From Pseudomonas sp. B21-028 (GTDB lineage: Bacteria; Pseudomonadota; Gammaproteobacteria; Pseudomonadales; Pseudomonadaceae), in the NCBI RefSeq assembly GCF_024749045.1, contig NZ_CP087184.1:6324001-6388000 (forward strand): 64,000 nucleotides of DNA. The letters run 5' to 3'. Shown piece by piece: positions 45,672-55,159 of the stretch (the first letter of the stretch is position 1; the number at the start of each line of letters is the position of its first letter). Below the pieces are notes generated by a model. The model made no database searches and had not been told where the DNA came from. It was given only the letters and a program-made list of their open reading frames with translations. A program made the translations under genes and the position numbers.

Positions 45672-46361
45672 ATGGTTGGCAGGAGCATTCTGATCGTCGA
45701 CGACGAGGCGCCCATCCGCGAGATGATTGCCGTTGCGTTGGAGATGGCCGGCTATGACTGCATGGAAGCAGAGAACTCCCAACAGGCCCACGCCATCATC
45801 GTCGACCGCAAGCCCGACCTGATCCTGCTGGACTGGATGCTGCCCGGCACGTCCGGCATCGAGCTGGCGCGCCGTCTCAAGCGCGATGAGCTGACCGGGG
45901 ACATCCCGATCATCATGCTCACCGCCAAGGGCGAGGAAGACAACAAGATCCAGGGCCTGGAAGTGGGTGCGGACGACTACATCACCAAGCCGTTTTCCCC
46001 ACGGGAGTTGGTGGCGCGCCTGAAAGCCGTGTTGCGTCGCGCCGGGCCGACCGATGGCGAAGCGCCGATTGAAGTCGGCGGCCTGCTGCTGGACCCCATC
46101 AGCCACCGCGTAACCATCGACGGCAAACCCGCCGAGATGGGCCCGACCGAATATCGCCTGCTGCAATTCTTCATGACTCACCAGGAACGCGCCTACACCC
46201 GCGGGCAACTGCTGGATCAAGTCTGGGGCGGCAACGTCTATGTCGAGGAACGCACCGTGGATGTGCACATCCGTCGCCTGCGCAAAGCCCTCGGTGACGC
46301 CTACGAGAATCTGGTACAAACCGTACGCGGCACCGGTTATCGTTTTTCTACCAAGGCATGA
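45672..46361 (+). CDS. phoB: Phosphate regulon response regulator PhoB
   Basis: A 229-residue OmpR-family regulator. Receiver domain ~1-120 with Asp10/11 acid pocket, phospho-acceptor Asp54 ([10 protein letters not shown]) and Lys105 (TKPFSPREL); winged-helix DNA-binding domain ~130-229 ([31 protein letters not shown]). It activates pst, phoB and other phosphate genes by binding Pho boxes, two of which lie before pstS and pstC in this window. Confidence 0.97.
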   Translation: MVGRSILIVDDEAPIREMIAVALEMAGYDCMEAENSQQAHAIIVDRKPDLILLDWMLPGTSGIELARRLKRDELTGDIPIIMLTAKGEEDNKIQGLEVGADDYITKPFSPRELVARLKAVLRRAGPTDGEAPIEVGGLLLDPISHRVTIDGKPAEMGPTEYRLLQFFMTHQERAYTRGQLLDQVWGGNVYVEERTVDVHIRRLRKALGDAYENLVQTVRGTGYRFSTKA

Positions 46362-46365
46362 GAAA

Positions 46366-46460
46366 AGCAGCTGCGAGTTTCAAGCTACAAGCTGCAAGCA
46401 AAAGCCACTACCGACCCGCTTCAAACTTGCAGCTTGAAGCTTGCAGCTTTCAGCTGCTTC
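46366..46460. repeat. Repeat family C between phoB and phoR
   Basis: Imperfect inverted repeat built from the words AGCTACAAGCTGCAAGC and GCTTGAAGCTTGCAGC with flanking CAGCTGC. It occupies nearly the entire phoB-phoR gap and could form a hairpin in the shared mRNA. Confidence 0.85.
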
Positions 46461-46473
46461 CAAAGGAAGCCCC

Positions 46474-47796
46474 GTGAATCAAAACTGGCATGGCACCCTG
46501 ATTCGCCACATGTTGTTGCTGGTGACCGGCTGTTTGCTGATCGGCCTGATCAGCGGCTATTACGGCTGGAGTCTGGCCGCGGGCCTGGGGCTTTACCTGG
46601 CCTGGACCCTCAAGCAACTGCTGCGCCTGCATGAATGGCTGCGCCTGCACAAGCCCGACGAAGCGCCACCCGACGGCTATGGCCTGTGGGGCGAGGTGTT
46701 CGACAGCATCTATCACCTGCAACGGCGCGACCAGCGCGTGCGCGGCCGCCTGCAGGCGGTGATCGACCGGGTCCAGGAATCCACCGCCGCGCTGAAAGAC
46801 GCGGTGATCATGCTCGACAGCGACGGCAATTTGGAGTGGTGGAACCGCGCCGCCGAGACCCTGCTGGGCCTCAAGACGCCCCAGGACAGCGGGCAACCGG
46901 TGACCAACCTGGTGCGTCATCCGCGCTTCAAGGAATATTTCGAGCAGGACAACTACGCCGAGCCGCTGGAGATTCCCTCGCCGACCAACGACCGGTTGCG
47001 CATCCAGTTGTACATCACCCGCTACGGCAACAATGAGCACTTGATGCTGGTGCGCGATGTCACGCGTATCCATCAGCTGGAACAGATGCGCAAGGATTTC
47101 ATCGCCAACGTGTCCCACGAACTGCGCACGCCGCTGACGGTGATCTGCGGCTACCTGGAGACTTTGCTCGACAACGTCGATGAGGTGAATCCGCGCTGGA
47201 GTCGGGCCTTGCAGCAGATGCAGCAACAGGGCGGGCGCATGCAGACCCTGCTCAACGATTTGTTGTTGCTGGCGAAACTGGAGGCCACCGATTACCCGTC
47301 GGACAACCAGCCGGTGCCCGTCGACGACCTGCTGCAGATCATCAGCGAGGACGCCCAGGAGCTGTCCGGTCCCAAGCAGCAGACCATTACCCTGGAAGTC
47401 GACCCCGCGGTGCAGCTCAAGGGCAGCGAGGCGGAACTGCGTAGCGCGTTTTCCAACCTGGTGTTCAACGCGGTCAAGTACACGCCGGAGCAAGGCCGGA
47501 TCCACATCCGTTGGTGGGGCGATGTGCAAGGTGCCCACCTGAGCGTGCAGGACTCGGGCATCGGCATCGACAGCAAGCACCTGCCACGCCTGACCGAGCG
47601 CTTCTACCGCGTCGACTCCAGCCGCAACTCCAACACGGGAGGCACCGGGTTGGGCCTGGCGATCGTCAAACACGTCTTGCTGCGCCATCGCGCACGCATG
47701 GAAATCAGCAGCGTACCCGGCCATGGCAGCACGTTTACCTGCCATTTCGCCCCGGCACAGGTGGTTCGCGCGCGCCTCGCCAACCCTGCCGATTGA
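46474..47796 (+). CDS. phoR: Phosphate regulon sensor kinase PhoR
   Basis: A 440-residue membrane histidine kinase: N-terminal hydrophobic pair (~8-45), a PAS domain (~95-190), HisKA with the phospho-acceptor His in FIANVSHELRTPLTV, and HATPase with N box (LVFNAVKYTPEQ), G1 (DSGIGID) and G2 (GTGLGLAIVKHV). Together with the Pst transporter and PhoU it senses low phosphate and phosphorylates PhoB. GTG 46474 is chosen for the AAGGAA just before. Confidence 0.95.
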   Translation: MNQNWHGTLIRHMLLLVTGCLLIGLISGYYGWSLAAGLGLYLAWTLKQLLRLHEWLRLHKPDEAPPDGYGLWGEVFDSIYHLQRRDQRVRGRLQAVIDRVQESTAALKDAVIMLDSDGNLEWWNRAAETLLGLKTPQDSGQPVTNLVRHPRFKEYFEQDNYAEPLEIPSPTNDRLRIQLYITRYGNNEHLMLVRDVTRIHQLEQMRKDFIANVSHELRTPLTVICGYLETLLDNVDEVNPRWSRALQQMQQQGGRMQTLLNDLLLLAKLEATDYPSDNQPVPVDDLLQIISEDAQELSGPKQQTITLEVDPAVQLKGSEAELRSAFSNLVFNAVKYTPEQGRIHIRWWGDVQGAHLSVQDSGIGIDSKHLPRLTERFYRVDSSRNSNTGGTGLGLAIVKHVLLRHRARMEISSVPGHGSTFTCHFAPAQVVRARLANPAD

Positions 47797-47920
47797 CGCC
47801 GGTCGGCACTACCCCCTAGGCAATCGCTGAGTCAGCCGCTACATTGGCTGACTTCTGCCTGCTTTTTCAGGCCCTCATTTTTAACCTCTACAGCTATTAC
47901 GGAACCTGCAAAACTCCATC

Positions 47921-49261
47921 ATGGACCCTTCCCCTGGCTTGTCCCTCGTTACACTCTTCACCGAATTCGGCATGATTCTTTTTGCTCTGATCCTGGTTCT
48001 GCTCAACGGTTTTTTCGTTGCGGCCGAATTTGCCATGGTCAAGCTGCGCTCGACCCGGGTCGAAGCCATCGCCGACCAGAACGGTTGGCGCGGGCACATC
48101 CTGCGCACCGTTCACAGTCAGCTCGACGCCTACCTGTCCGCCTGCCAGTTGGGTATCACCCTCGCCTCCCTGGGCCTGGGCTGGGTCGGCGAGCCGGCGT
48201 TCGCCCACATCCTTGAACCGTTGCTGGACCTGGTAGGCGTTCAGTCGCCGGAGTTGATCAAGGGCATTTCGTTCTTCACCGCGTTCTTCATCATTTCGTA
48301 CCTGCACATCGTGGTCGGTGAGCTGGCGCCCAAATCCTGGGCGATCCGCAAACCCGAGCTGCTGTCGCTGTGGACCGCCGTGCCGCTGTACCTGTTCTAC
48401 TGGGCCATGTACCCGGCGATCTACCTGCTCAATGCCAGCGCCAACGCCATCCTGCGCATCGCCGGCCAAGGCGAGCCCGGCCCCCATCACGAGCACCATT
48501 ACAGCCGTGAAGAACTGAAGCTGATCCTGCACTCCAGCCGTGGCCAGGACCCGAGCGACCAGGGCATGCGCGTCCTGGCGTCGGCCGTGGAGATGGGCGA
48601 GCTGGAAGTGGTGGACTGGGCCAACTCCCGGGAAGACCTGGTGACGCTGGAATTCAACGCGCCGCTCAAGGAAATCCTGGCGCTGTTCCGTCGCCACAAA
48701 TTCAGCCGCTATCCGGTGTACGACAGCGAGCGCCAGGAGTTCGTCGGCCTGCTGCACATCAAGGACCTGCTGTTGGAGCTGGCGGCCCTGGACCACATTC
48801 CCGAGTCGTTCAACCTGGCCGAACTGACCCGCCCCCTGGAGCGCGTGTCGCGGCACATGCCGTTGTCGCAATTGCTGGAGCAGTTCCGCAAGGGCGGCTC
48901 GCACTTCGCCGTTGTCGAGGAAGCCGATGGCAACATCATCGGCTACCTGACCATGGAAGACGTGCTGGAAGTGCTGGTGGGCGATATCCAGGACGAACAC
49001 CGCAAGGCCGAGCGCGGCATCCTGGCCTATCAGCCGGGCAAGCTGTTGGTACGCGGCGACACACCTTTGTTCAAGGTCGAGCGTCTGCTGGGCATTGACC
49101 TGGACCATATCGAAGCCGAGACGCTTGCCGGGCTGGTCTACGAAACCCTCAAGCGGGTGCCGGAAGAGGAAGAAGTGCTGGAAGTCGAAGGTCTGCGGAT
49201 CATCATCAAGAAGATGAAAGGACCGAAGATCATTCTGGCGAAGGTGTTGATGCTCGATTGA
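47921..49261 (+). CDS. CNNM/DUF21 and CBS domain membrane protein (CorC/HlyC type)
   Basis: A 446-residue protein: DUF21/CNNM membrane domain with four helices (~10-190, with LNGFFVAAEFAMVKLR and GITLASLGLGWVGEP), a CBS pair (~215-340), and a CorC_HlyC domain (~355-440). Relatives are linked to Mg/Co export; the old 'hemolysin' name is misleading. Start ATG 47921. PA5362 ortholog by position. Confidence 0.88.
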   Translation: MDPSPGLSLVTLFTEFGMILFALILVLLNGFFVAAEFAMVKLRSTRVEAIADQNGWRGHILRTVHSQLDAYLSACQLGITLASLGLGWVGEPAFAHILEPLLDLVGVQSPELIKGISFFTAFFIISYLHIVVGELAPKSWAIRKPELLSLWTAVPLYLFYWAMYPAIYLLNASANAILRIAGQGEPGPHHEHHYSREELKLILHSSRGQDPSDQGMRVLASAVEMGELEVVDWANSREDLVTLEFNAPLKEILALFRRHKFSRYPVYDSERQEFVGLLHIKDLLLELAALDHIPESFNLAELTRPLERVSRHMPLSQLLEQFRKGGSHFAVVEEADGNIIGYLTMEDVLEVLVGDIQDEHRKAERGILAYQPGKLLVRGDTPLFKVERLLGIDLDHIEAETLAGLVYETLKRVPEEEEVLEVEGLRIIIKKMKGPKIILAKVLMLD

Positions 49262-49268
49262 GCATCAC

Positions 49269-49421
49269 TGTGGCGAGGGGATTTATCCCCGCTGGGTCGC
49301 GAAGCGGCCCTGAAACCAGGCAGCGCGGTGCCTCAGGCGGATTGAGTTGGCTGTATTGGGGGCTGCTGCGCAGCCCAGCGGGGATAAATCCCCTCGCCAC
49401 AGATAAATCCCCTCGCCACAA
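49269..49421. repeat. REP family B facing pair plus an extra half unit
   Basis: TGTGGCGAGGGGATTTATCC and its inverse, followed at 49401-49421 by a further copy of the last arm, the same arrangement as at 44962-45113. It fills the gap between two converging genes. Confidence 0.92.
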
Positions 49422-49445
49422 AAACTCCCTTGGCACATCTCCAGC

Positions 49446-50342
49446 CTATTGCTTGCCCACCGCAAAGTTGGGCAGCTCCCCCACCGGTTGATCGAACTGG
49501 TAGGGAATCGACACCAGCCCCAACCCGGTATTGCGTTGCACCACGAAGTGCAGGTGCGGCCCGGAGCTGTTGCCGGTGTTGCCCGATAACGCCAATGGCG
49601 TGCCCACCGCCACCCGCTGCCCTTCCCGAACACTCACCGAACCTTTCTGCAAGTGCAAGTAGACACCCATGGTGCCGTCATCGTGCAGCACCCGCACGAA
49701 GTTGCCCGAAGGGTCATCGCCACGACCGGTCTGCTCATTTTCGGTCTTGATCACCACGCCGCCCCGCGCCGCAATGATCGGCGTGCCTACGGGCATGGCA
49801 ATGTCCATGGCGTAGCGGCTCTTCGGACCGTAGTGGCTGTACTGGCCGTTAGCGCCCTGGCTCAACCGGAACGGCCCGCCGCGCCATGGCAACGGGTAGC
49901 GATAGGCCTGTGTCGCGTCTGCCGGGTCACCCAGGGAATATTCGAACCTGGGGGTGTACATCAACGGCTTTCCGGGCTGGATGGCCGTGAGCAGCGCCAG
50001 GCGCAGGTTGCTGCGCGCCGGCAGGACCCGCCGAATCGGCCGGCTCGGTGCCCCGCTCACATTGTCCAGCCCGGCGAAACTCAACTCGATCTCCACCGGT
50101 GCATACAGGTCATTGCGCACGAACACCGCATCCGCGCCCTTCTGCTTCTTGATATCGAGAAATACCTGGCGTTCCAGGTGTTCGACCATGCGGTCGCGAA
50201 ACACGAACACCTGAGCGCCTCGGCTGGGGCGGTCGCTGTAGGACACCACACCGTTGGCATCCGTGGATTTGTAGATCGTCATGGCCATGGCCGACGTGGA
50301 GGCCAGGACAAGACCGCAAGCGAACAGCAGGGGCGCGAGCAT
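49446..50342 (-). CDS. Secreted M23-family peptidase (LytM-like)
   Basis: A 298-residue exported protein. Signal peptide to STSAMAM, then a DUF4124-like segment (IYKSTDANGVVSYSDRP) and a C-terminal M23 zinc peptidase (~165-285) with the metal ligands in SHYGPKSRYAMDIAMPVG (His and Asp) and GPHLHFVV (HxH). All zinc-binding residues are present, so it is probably an active endopeptidase of cell-wall peptides rather than a regulatory LytM. PA5363 ortholog by position. Confidence 0.88.
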   Translation of the reverse strand: MLAPLLFACGLVLASTSAMAMTIYKSTDANGVVSYSDRPSRGAQVFVFRDRMVEHLERQVFLDIKKQKGADAVFVRNDLYAPVEIELSFAGLDNVSGAPSRPIRRVLPARSNLRLALLTAIQPGKPLMYTPRFEYSLGDPADATQAYRYPLPWRGGPFRLSQGANGQYSHYGPKSRYAMDIAMPVGTPIIAARGGVVIKTENEQTGRGDDPSGNFVRVLHDDGTMGVYLHLQKGSVSVREGQRVAVGTPLALSGNTGNSSGPHLHFVVQRNTGLGLVSIPYQFDQPVGELPNFAVGKQ

Positions 50343-50460
50343 GGGCGAAAGTTCTGTCGAGAAATGGAGGCCTGTCCAGCAGCCTAGCAGCTGGGGTGGA
50401 CATGCGTAATCGACGGATGTTGCAAAATTGGATCAGAGAGTGATGTTGAATTTGAAGGCC

Positions 50461-50484
50461 CCATCGCGAGCAGGCTCGCGATGG
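50461..50484. repeat. Perfect 10-bp inverted repeat from family A
   Basis: CCATCGCGAG-CAGG-CTCGCGATGG: both arms pair fully. It lies 23-46 bases after the response regulator stop and may end or stabilise that transcript. Confidence 0.85.
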
Positions 50485-50506
50485 CTGACCAATAAGCGCC
50501 GCCGGA

Positions 50507-51460
50507 TCAGGCGCCCGGTACGAAGTGCTTCTGCGCGGTGCCGCGGGCGATCAGGCGGGAGATGTAGTCGAGTTTCTGCGGGTCTTTGTCGACGAAGCGG
50601 AAGGTCAGTTGCAGCCACTCGCTGTCCGGCGTCTGTTCGTGGGCGACGATGGCGTGCAGGTAGCCGTTCAGACGCGCGGTTTCGGCGTTGTCGCCCTGCT
50701 CCATGTCCAGCACCGAACTCTCGAGCACTTGCGGCAGGGTATCGGAGCGTTTGACCAGCAGCAGCGCTTCCTTGAGGCTCAGGGCCTTGATCACGCATTG
50801 CTGGGTGCCGCTGGCCAGGCGCAACTGGCCCTGACCGCGGTTGGCGCCGGCAGAAGCGGATGCTGCGGGTGCCTTGACCGGCGGGCTGTTGAGCAGGCCA
50901 CGGGCCGGCGCAGCGGCAGGGGCGGCAGGCGCCGCAGCGGCTGGCCTGGTGGGCGCAGGCGCAGGTGCAGTAGCCGCGACGACTGGCGCCGCCTTGCCAC
51001 CCGTCAGGGCACTGAGGGAATCATTGCCGAACGCCGAGTTCATCTTGGTCGGCGCGCTGTTCATCAGGGTGTCGAGCTTGCCGACCTTGTGCAGGGCCTG
51101 CTTGACCTTGGTCAGCAACTGTTCGTTGGTGAAGGGCTTGCTGACATAGCCGGAAACGCCGGCCTGGATAGCCTGGACCACGTTTTCCTTGTCGCCACGG
51201 CTGGTGACCATGACGAACGGCATGCCCTTGAGGTTGTCTTGCTGGCGGCACCAGGTCAACAACTCCAGGCCGGACATTTCCGGCATTTCCCAGTCGCATA
51301 GCACCAGGTCGAACGCCTCGCGGGCCAGCAGGGCCTGGGCTTTTCTGCCGTTCACTGCGTCTTCGATACGGATGCCCGGGAAGTAATTGCGCAGGCACTT
51401 CTTCACCAGGTCACGAATGAACGAAGCATCGTCCACGACCAACACACTGACCTTACTCAT
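50507..51460 (-). CDS. Response regulator with unusual C-terminal domain
   Basis: A 317-residue protein: receiver domain ~1-125 with acid pocket Asp10/11, phospho-acceptor Asp56 (VLCDWEMPEMSG) and Lys in SKPFTNEQL; an Ala/Pro-rich linker (~150-200); and a C-terminal domain ~205-317 (QCVIKALSLKEALLLVK, FRFVDKDPQKLDYISRLIAR) that looks PilZ-like, so it may bind c-di-GMP, though the usual RxxxR site is not clear. No partner kinase is adjacent. PA5364 ortholog by position, next to phoU on the same strand. Confidence 0.78.
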   Translation of the reverse strand: MSKVSVLVVDDASFIRDLVKKCLRNYFPGIRIEDAVNGRKAQALLAREAFDLVLCDWEMPEMSGLELLTWCRQQDNLKGMPFVMVTSRGDKENVVQAIQAGVSGYVSKPFTNEQLLTKVKQALHKVGKLDTLMNSAPTKMNSAFGNDSLSALTGGKAAPVVAATAPAPAPTRPAAAAPAAPAAAPARGLLNSPPVKAPAASASAGANRGQGQLRLASGTQQCVIKALSLKEALLLVKRSDTLPQVLESSVLDMEQGDNAETARLNGYLHAIVAHEQTPDSEWLQLTFRFVDKDPQKLDYISRLIARGTAQKHFVPGA

Positions 51461-51584
51461 CCAGATACACCTCTAAAAAATCCCGGCAAGCATACCGCTT
51501 TTACTGATGGCACATCGCCAAAAACCTTCAGTCACGCCGGGACTTTTCGTTCACGGGGTGCTGCTGTCGATAAAAAAAATGGCA

Positions 51585-51618
51585 AAAAAAAGCCCGACCA
51601 GAAGGCCGGGCGCTTTTC
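51585..51618 (-). terminator. Terminator of the pst-phoU run
   Basis: On the - strand, GCCCGGCC-TTCTGG-TCGGGC followed by TTTTTTTT, just after the phoU stop: a classic factor-independent terminator. Confidence 0.85.
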
Positions 51619-51627
51619 TTGGCAATC

Positions 51628-52389
51628 CTACTTATCGTCAGTTTCGCCCGGAACATTAGTGGTTTCGGACGGGGTGCCCTCAACTTCTTCCTTCATTCGC
51701 TTGAGCCCCATGTGCCGTACGTCGGTACCGCGCACCAGGTAGATCACAAGTTCGGAGATGTTGCGCGCATGATCGCCGATACGCTCCAGGGAACGCAGCA
51801 CCCAGATGATGCTCAGCACCCGGGAGATCGAGCGCGGGTCTTCCATCATGTAGGTGGCCAGTTCACGCAGGGCGGTCTTGTATTCGCGGTCGATGATCTT
51901 GTCGTACTGGGCCACCGACAGCGCCAGGTCGGCGTCGAAGCGGGCGAAGGCGTCCAGGGCATCACGCACCATGTTGCGCACCTGGTCGCCGATATGACGC
52001 ACTTCGACATAGCCCCGTGGCGCCTCGCCTTCTTCGCACAACTGGATGGCGCGACGGGCGATCTTGGTGGCTTCGTCGCCGATCCGCTCAAGATCGATCA
52101 CCGACTTGGAGATGCTGATGATCAGCCGCAGGTCGGAAGCGGCCGGCTGGCGACGGGCCAGGATGCGCAGGCATTCTTCGTCGATGTTGCGTTCCATCTG
52201 ATTGATCTGGTCGTCGATCTCACGCACCTGCTGGGCCAGGCCGGAGTCAGCCTCGATCAGCGCAGTCACCGCGTCGTTGACCTGTTTCTCCACCAGCCCG
52301 CCCATGGCCAGCAGGTGGCTGCGCACCTCCTCCAGCTCGGCGTTGAACTGGGCGGAAATGTGGTGAGTAAGGCCTTCCTTCGAAATCAT
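51628..52389 (-). CDS. phoU: Phosphate signalling protein PhoU
   Basis: A 253-residue all-helical protein with two PhoU repeats (each with a DxxxExxxD-like metal patch, for example EADSGLAQQVREIDDQINQ and RIGDHARNISELVIYL). It links the state of the Pst transporter to PhoR and damps the Pho response. Start ATG 52389 with GGAG 8 bases before. It is the last gene of pstC-pstA-pstB-phoU. Confidence 0.96.
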   Translation of the reverse strand: MISKEGLTHHISAQFNAELEEVRSHLLAMGGLVEKQVNDAVTALIEADSGLAQQVREIDDQINQMERNIDEECLRILARRQPAASDLRLIISISKSVIDLERIGDEATKIARRAIQLCEEGEAPRGYVEVRHIGDQVRNMVRDALDAFARFDADLALSVAQYDKIIDREYKTALRELATYMMEDPRSISRVLSIIWVLRSLERIGDHARNISELVIYLVRGTDVRHMGLKRMKEEVEGTPSETTNVPGETDDK

Positions 52390-52401
52390 GGTTTTGCTCC
52401 G

Positions 52402-52500
52402 CAAAAGCTGTGAGCTGCAAGCTTCAAGCTGCAAGCTGATTTGTGTCGTTACGCTGAACTGCTTTTACTTGCCGCCTGAAGCTTACGGCTCGCAGCTGCC
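52402..52500. repeat. Repeat family C between pstB and phoU
   Basis: AGCTGTGAGCTGCAAGCTTC, AAGCTGCAAGCTG and the distant inverse GCTTACGGCTCGCAGCTGCC. Same family as the phoB-phoR repeat. It fills the pstB-phoU gap. Confidence 0.82.
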
Positions 52501-52501
52501 G

Positions 52502-53335
52502 CTAGCCGTAGCGACCGGTGATGTAGTCTTCGGTCTGCTTCTTGGCCGGATTGGTAAACAAGGTGTCGGTATCGCCGAATTCCACCAGCTTGCCCATGTA
52601 CATGAAGGCCGTATAGTCGGAAACCCGCGCCGCCTGCTGCATGTTGTGGGTCACGATGACGATGGTGAACTTGGACTTGAGCTCGTAGATCAACTCTTCG
52701 ACCTTCAACGTCGAGATCGGGTCCAGGGCCGAGCAGGGTTCGTCGAGCAGCAGCACTTCCGGTTCCACGGCGATGGTGCGGGCAATCACCAGGCGTTGCT
52801 GCTGACCACCGGACAGGCCCAGGGCCGAGTCATGCAGACGGTCCTTGACCTCATCCCACAGGGCCGCGCCCTTGAGCGCCCATTCCACGGCTTCATCGAG
52901 AATGCGCTTCTTGTTGATGCCCTGGATGCGCAGGCCGTAGACCACGTTCTCGTAGATGGTCTTCGGGAACGGGTTGGGCTTCTGGAACACCATGCCCACG
53001 CGACGGCGCAACTCGGCAACGTCTTCGCCCTTGCGGTAGATGTTGTTGCCGTAGAGGTTGATTTCACCCTCGACGCGGCAATCGTCCACCAGGTCGTTCA
53101 TGCGATTGAAGGTGCGCAGCAGGGTCGACTTGCCGCAGCCCGACGGACCGATGAATGCGGTCACGCGTTGTTTCGGGATGTTCAGGCTGACGTCGTATAA
53201 GGCCTGCTTCTGGCCGTAGAACAGGCTCAGGCCAGGCACTTCGATGGCGACGGTTTCATCGGCCAGGTTCAGGCTCTGCTTGTTGCGACCCAGGGCCGAC
53301 ATGTTGATGCCGCGTGTATGTGCTTCGTGTTGCAT
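52502..53335 (-). CDS. pstB: Phosphate ABC transporter ATPase PstB
   Basis: A 277-residue ATPase: Walker [11 protein letters not shown]-loop [15 protein letters not shown], signature LSGGQQQR, Walker [14 protein letters not shown], switch His in VTHNMQQA. It powers phosphate import through PstA-PstC. The full length to ATG 53335 matches relatives (starting [13 protein letters not shown]); GGGAG lies 6 bases before. Confidence 0.97.
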   Translation of the reverse strand: MQHEAHTRGINMSALGRNKQSLNLADETVAIEVPGLSLFYGQKQALYDVSLNIPKQRVTAFIGPSGCGKSTLLRTFNRMNDLVDDCRVEGEINLYGNNIYRKGEDVAELRRRVGMVFQKPNPFPKTIYENVVYGLRIQGINKKRILDEAVEWALKGAALWDEVKDRLHDSALGLSGGQQQRLVIARTIAVEPEVLLLDEPCSALDPISTLKVEELIYELKSKFTIVIVTHNMQQAARVSDYTAFMYMGKLVEFGDTDTLFTNPAKKQTEDYITGRYG

Positions 53336-53371
53336 GGGAGGCTCCCTGTGCTAACAAATTCGGTTCGGTTG

Positions 53372-53457
53372 TGTGGGAGCGAGCCTGCTCGCGATCCAGG
53401 CGACTCGGTTTGGCTTTGCACCGAAGTGATGCCATCGCGAGCAGGCTCGCTCCCACA
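53372..53457. repeat. REP family A facing pair between pstA and pstB
   Basis: GTGGGAGCGAGCCTGCTCGC and its inverse, in the 138-bp gap inside the pst operon, which could lower pstB-phoU mRNA relative to pstCA. Confidence 0.92.
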
Positions 53458-53473
53458 GAAAATCAGTGTGAAA

Positions 53474-55144
53474 TCAGCTATCCAGTGCTTTGTATTTCTC
53501 GCGCAGGTGGTTACGGATCCATACGGCCGACAGGTTCAACGTGGCGATCACCAACACCAGCAGCAGCGCCGTGGCGTAGACCAGGGGCCGCGCCGCTTCG
53601 ACGTTCGGGCTCTGGAAGCCCACGTCATAGATATGGAAGCCCAGGTGCATGATCTTCTGGTCCAGGTGCACGTAGGGGTAGTTGCCGTCCAGGGGCAGCG
53701 ACGGCGCCAGTTTCACCACGCCCACCAGCATCAGCGGCGCCACTTCACCGGCGGCGCGGGCCACCGCGAGGATCATGCCGGTCATCATCGCCGGGCTCGC
53801 CATCGGCAGGACGATCTTCCACAGGGTCTCGGCCTTGGTTGCGCCGAGGGCCAGGGAGCCTTCACGCACGGTACGCGGGATCCGCGCCAGGCCTTCTTCG
53901 GTCGCCACGATCACCACTGGGACTGCCAGCAGGGCCAGGGTCAGAGAGGCCCAGAGCAGGCCCGGGGTGCCGAAGGTCGGCGCCGGCAGCGCTTCGGGGA
54001 AGAACAGACGGTCAACCGAGCCACCCAGCACATAGACGAAGAAGCCCAGGCCGAACACGCCATAAACGATGGCCGGTACGCCCGCCAGGTTGTTCACCGC
54101 AATACGGATCAGGCGGGTCATCGGGCCCTGTCGGGCGTATTCGCGCAGGTAGACCGCCGCCAGCACGCCGAACGGCGTCACGATCATCGCCATGATCAGG
54201 GTCATCATCACCGTGCCGAAAATCGCCGGGAAGATCCCGCCTTCGGTGTTGGCTTCACGGGGGTCGTCGCTGAGGAACTCCCAGACCTTGCTGAAATAGA
54301 ATCCGAGCTTGGTAAAGGTGCCCATGCCGTTCGGCTGGTAAGCGCGCACCACCTTGCCGATGCCGATTTCCACTTCCTTGCCGTTGGCATCGCGGGCGGT
54401 CAGGCTGTCGCGGTTGAACTGGGCGTGCAGATCGGTCAGGCGCGCTTCAATTTCCTTGTAGCGCGCATCGAGCTCGGCACGTTCGCTGGCCATATCGGCT
54501 TGGGCCGCGGCATCGAGCTTGCCCTCCAGCTCCAGCTTGCGACCGTGCAGGCGGATACGCTCCAGGCCGGCGTTGATCGCGCCGATATCGGATTTTTCCA
54601 GGGTCTTGAGCTCGGCGGCGAGCTGGTTGACCCGCGCAATGCGAGCCTGCAACTGCGGCCAGGCAGCCTCGCCCTCGGCGACGACCTTGCCTTCTTCCTT
54701 GACGTTGACCAGGTAGCCGTAGAAGTTGCCCCACTCACGGCGCTCGATGGCCATCAGCTCCGGCGGCGTGGTCTGGTCGTTCAGCCAGTCGCCGACGATC
54801 CAGGTGAAGTCGGTGCCGTTCAGGTCCCGGTTGCCGACCTTGATCAGCTCGCGGGTCATGAACTCGGGGCCTTCGTCCGGCACTGGCAGGCCGGCACTCT
54901 TCAGGCGCTCACGGGGCACTTCTTCCTTCTGCACCACTTCGCCGACCACCAGGTGCGCGGGCATGCCCGGCACGTTGTAGTTGGCGTGGATCAGGTCCGC
55001 CGGCCAGAAATGACCCAGGCCACGCACGGCGATCACCGCCAGCAAGCCAATGGTCATGATAACCGCGATGGACACCGCGCCACCGCTGATCCAGACGCCG
55101 GGGGCGCCGCTCTTGAACCATCCTTTCAGGGAGTTCTGTTTCAC
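53474..55144 (-). CDS. pstA: Phosphate ABC transporter permease PstA
   Basis: A 556-residue permease, much longer than E. coli PstA (~300). The N-terminal helix (~22-40) is followed by a large periplasmic insert with coiled-coil character (~45-270) and then the permease domain with its EAA-type loop (EGLARIPRTVREGSLALGAT). The long form is usual in Pseudomonas. It lies 15 bp after pstC. Confidence 0.95.
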   Translation of the reverse strand: MKQNSLKGWFKSGAPGVWISGGAVSIAVIMTIGLLAVIAVRGLGHFWPADLIHANYNVPGMPAHLVVGEVVQKEEVPRERLKSAGLPVPDEGPEFMTRELIKVGNRDLNGTDFTWIVGDWLNDQTTPPELMAIERREWGNFYGYLVNVKEEGKVVAEGEAAWPQLQARIARVNQLAAELKTLEKSDIGAINAGLERIRLHGRKLELEGKLDAAAQADMASERAELDARYKEIEARLTDLHAQFNRDSLTARDANGKEVEIGIGKVVRAYQPNGMGTFTKLGFYFSKVWEFLSDDPREANTEGGIFPAIFGTVMMTLIMAMIVTPFGVLAAVYLREYARQGPMTRLIRIAVNNLAGVPAIVYGVFGLGFFVYVLGGSVDRLFFPEALPAPTFGTPGLLWASLTLALLAVPVVIVATEEGLARIPRTVREGSLALGATKAETLWKIVLPMASPAMMTGMILAVARAAGEVAPLMLVGVVKLAPSLPLDGNYPYVHLDQKIMHLGFHIYDVGFQSPNVEAARPLVYATALLLVLVIATLNLSAVWIRNHLREKYKALDS

Positions 55145-55159
55145 AGACTTCTACCTTTC

